The notes beneath the pieces were generated by a model. It saw only the letters and a list, made by a program, of their open reading frames with translations, ran no database searches and had not been told where the DNA came from. 7,019 nt of DNA, from NCBI GenBank assembly GCA_007120055.1, contig SKOL01000540.1:1-7019 (forward strand), written 5' to 3'. Positions 5,381 to 7,019 of the stretch are shown here, piece by piece (positions within the stretch are counted from its first letter, which is position 1; the number at the start of each line of letters is the position of its first letter). This stretch comes from Anaerobacillus sp. (GTDB lineage Bacteria > Bacillota > Bacilli > Bacillales_H > Anaerobacillaceae). Both the position numbers and the translations under genes were made by a program.

Positions 5381-6309
5381 CACATCATAATAGGCTCTAC
5401 TAGCATTGCATTCATAAACTCATCAACCCGTGTTACATCAACATATCCAGTTTGTTGCTCTAAAGCATTTAAAGTACCAAGCACACACCCAAACTTCAAG
5501 GTATGAACAATGTCTTGATTATTTTTCAGGGCTACAGCTATGCCGGCAATTGTTGCGTCACCTGATCCTACCGGGTTGACGGCATTTATTTTCGGTGGTT
5601 CGACCTTATACAAGCGGCCGTTCACTAACGCGATCGCTCCAGCTGCGCCCATAGAGACAACGATGTAAGGAATATCATAACCGCTTAACTCTTGAACGGC
5701 TTCGATAACCGTTGCTTCATCAACCACTTCTTTCCCCACTAACTGCGACAGCTCCTCCATATTTGGCTTAATTAAATAAGGCCTTGCAGCTAAGCTGTTT
5801 TTCAACCCTTCACCACTCGTGTCTAATAGAAACTTTTTGTCATACTGATTAGCAATTTCCACGAGCCTTTTGTAAAAATCTGCGCCTAATTCTTTAGGGG
5901 CACTTCCAGAAGCTACAACAATCTCTTGATCCTGAACTAAAGCTTCATACCTCTCTAAAAAACGAGCCACCTCCGCCTCAGAAATCGAAGGTCCAGACTC
6001 TAATATTTCCGTTTGGTTTCCTTCATGAAGGATAGCAATACAATTTCGAGTTTCTCCATCGATAGAAATAAACTGATTTTCGATCTTCCCTTCAGCAAGT
6101 TGATCACTGATGAACTTGCCATTGGCTCCCCCTAAAAACCCAGTAGCAGAAACGTTTTCATTTACTAAAGAAATGACACGGGAGACATTTAAGCCTTTTC
6201 CACCAGCAGTTTTAATAACTTTGTTACAGCGATTGACACCATCAACGACCAACGTATTCATTTCATAGCTCATGTCCACAGCGGGATTTAAAGTAATTGT
6301 TAAGATCAT
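5380..6309 (-). CDS. lacC: Tagatose-6-phosphate kinase (PfkB family)
   Basis: Cytoplasmic sugar kinase that converts tagatose 6-phosphate and ATP to tagatose 1,6-bisphosphate. It has 309 residues, the usual LacC length. Motifs in order: LTLNP-like start (TITLNPAVD, 4-12), GGKGLNVSRV (36-45, first PfkB signature), GETRNCIAILHEG (85-97) and QTEILESGP (99-107), both close to LacC, then KPNMEEL (181-187) and NPVGSGDATIAG (245-256) with the catalytic base Asp251. The resemblance to Staphylococcus LacC is stronger than to FruK, although many LacC-like enzymes also accept fructose 1-phosphate. It starts at ATG 6309 behind AGAGGG, 150 bases after the aldolase stop. The TGA stop at 5382-5380 takes its last base from the IS end, so the C-terminus may have been altered by the insertion. 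Confidence 0.92.
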   Translation of the reverse strand: MILTITLNPAVDMSYEMNTLVVDGVNRCNKVIKTAGGKGLNVSRVISLVNENVSATGFLGGANGKFISDQLAEGKIENQFISIDGETRNCIAILHEGNQTEILESGPSISEAEVARFLERYEALVQDQEIVVASGSAPKELGADFYKRLVEIANQYDKKFLLDTSGEGLKNSLAARPYLIKPNMEELSQLVGKEVVDEATVIEAVQELSGYDIPYIVVSMGAAGAIALVNGRLYKVEPPKINAVNPVGSGDATIAGIAVALKNNQDIVHTLKFGCVLGTLNALEQQTGYVDVTRVDEFMNAMLVEPIMM

Positions 6310-6330
6310 AAAAAACCGTCCCTCTTTTTC

Positions 6331-6387
6331 AAAAAAATGGGCTCCTTAGCACTTTCTACATACAACCATGATAAAGATTGGAGCCCA
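6331..6387 (-). terminator. Terminator-like hairpin between aldolase and kinase genes
   Basis: On the minus strand TGGGCTCC (6387-6380) and GGAGCCCA (6345-6338) form a perfect 8-bp stem, extendable by two pairs with one G-U, directly followed by seven T (6337-6331). The 34-base loop is long for a simple terminator and holds a minor CTTT/AAAG pairing. Only 21 bases separate the T run from the kinase ATG, so no promoter fits downstream. Partial termination or attenuation is therefore likelier than a complete stop. Confidence 0.6.
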
Positions 6388-6459
6388 CTTATTTTCTTAA
6401 TTAATATATGTTTCTCTCTCAGGTACTTTGTTAAAATTTATTTTGGCTCATGTACCCTA

Positions 6460-7019
<560 letters not shown>

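Noticed and set aside
6310..6459. T-box or sugar antiterminator element
   Set aside because: No T-box sequence and no recognisable RAT-type site overlap the hairpin; only a plain terminator-like stem is supported.

Overview
This is a low-GC window with Bacillaceae-like genes, and every recognisable gene lies on the minus strand. A gene for a small acid-soluble spore protein of the SspH type marks the host as an endospore former. The DeoR/NupC/DeoC set, CcpA-type cre boxes, strong GGAGGTG ribosome sites and a LacC-type kinase all fit a Bacillus-like Firmicute. I cannot name the species.

Right part (about 5380-7019): a sugar-phosphate module. The C-terminal two thirds of a GatY/KbaY-type class II aldolase enters from the right edge. 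It is followed by a complete LacC-type tagatose-6-phosphate kinase. Together they would phosphorylate tagatose 6-phosphate and split tagatose 1,6-bisphosphate into DHAP and glyceraldehyde 3-phosphate. A terminator-like hairpin sits between them and may tune kinase expression.

Middle (about 4340-5380): an accessory strip. An internally deleted IS remnant abuts the kinase stop codon. Next comes sspH with an exact 59-codon frame, then a 109-bp fold-back sequence that probably ends sspH transcription. Two 25-bp dyads of the same geometry (8-bp arms, 9-bp spacer) precede sspH and the next gene, which encodes an EamA/DMT-family membrane transporter.

Left part (1 to about 3350): deoxynucleoside catabolism in the order deoR - nupC - deoC. 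DeoR is a SorC-type repressor that should sense deoxyribose 5-phosphate. NupC imports nucleosides. DeoC cleaves deoxyribose 5-phosphate to acetaldehyde and glyceraldehyde 3-phosphate and runs off the left edge. deoR has its own promoter and terminator. nupC-deoC has a separate promoter carrying a 13-bp direct repeat with a 22-bp period, a likely DeoR operator, overlapped by a cre box. A second cre box overlaps the deoR promoter. A 144-bp fold-back, MITE-like element lies between nupC and deoC.

I found no CRISPR array, tRNA, rRNA or obviously new multi-gene system. The most unusual content is the regulatory and repeat structure between ordinary genes.
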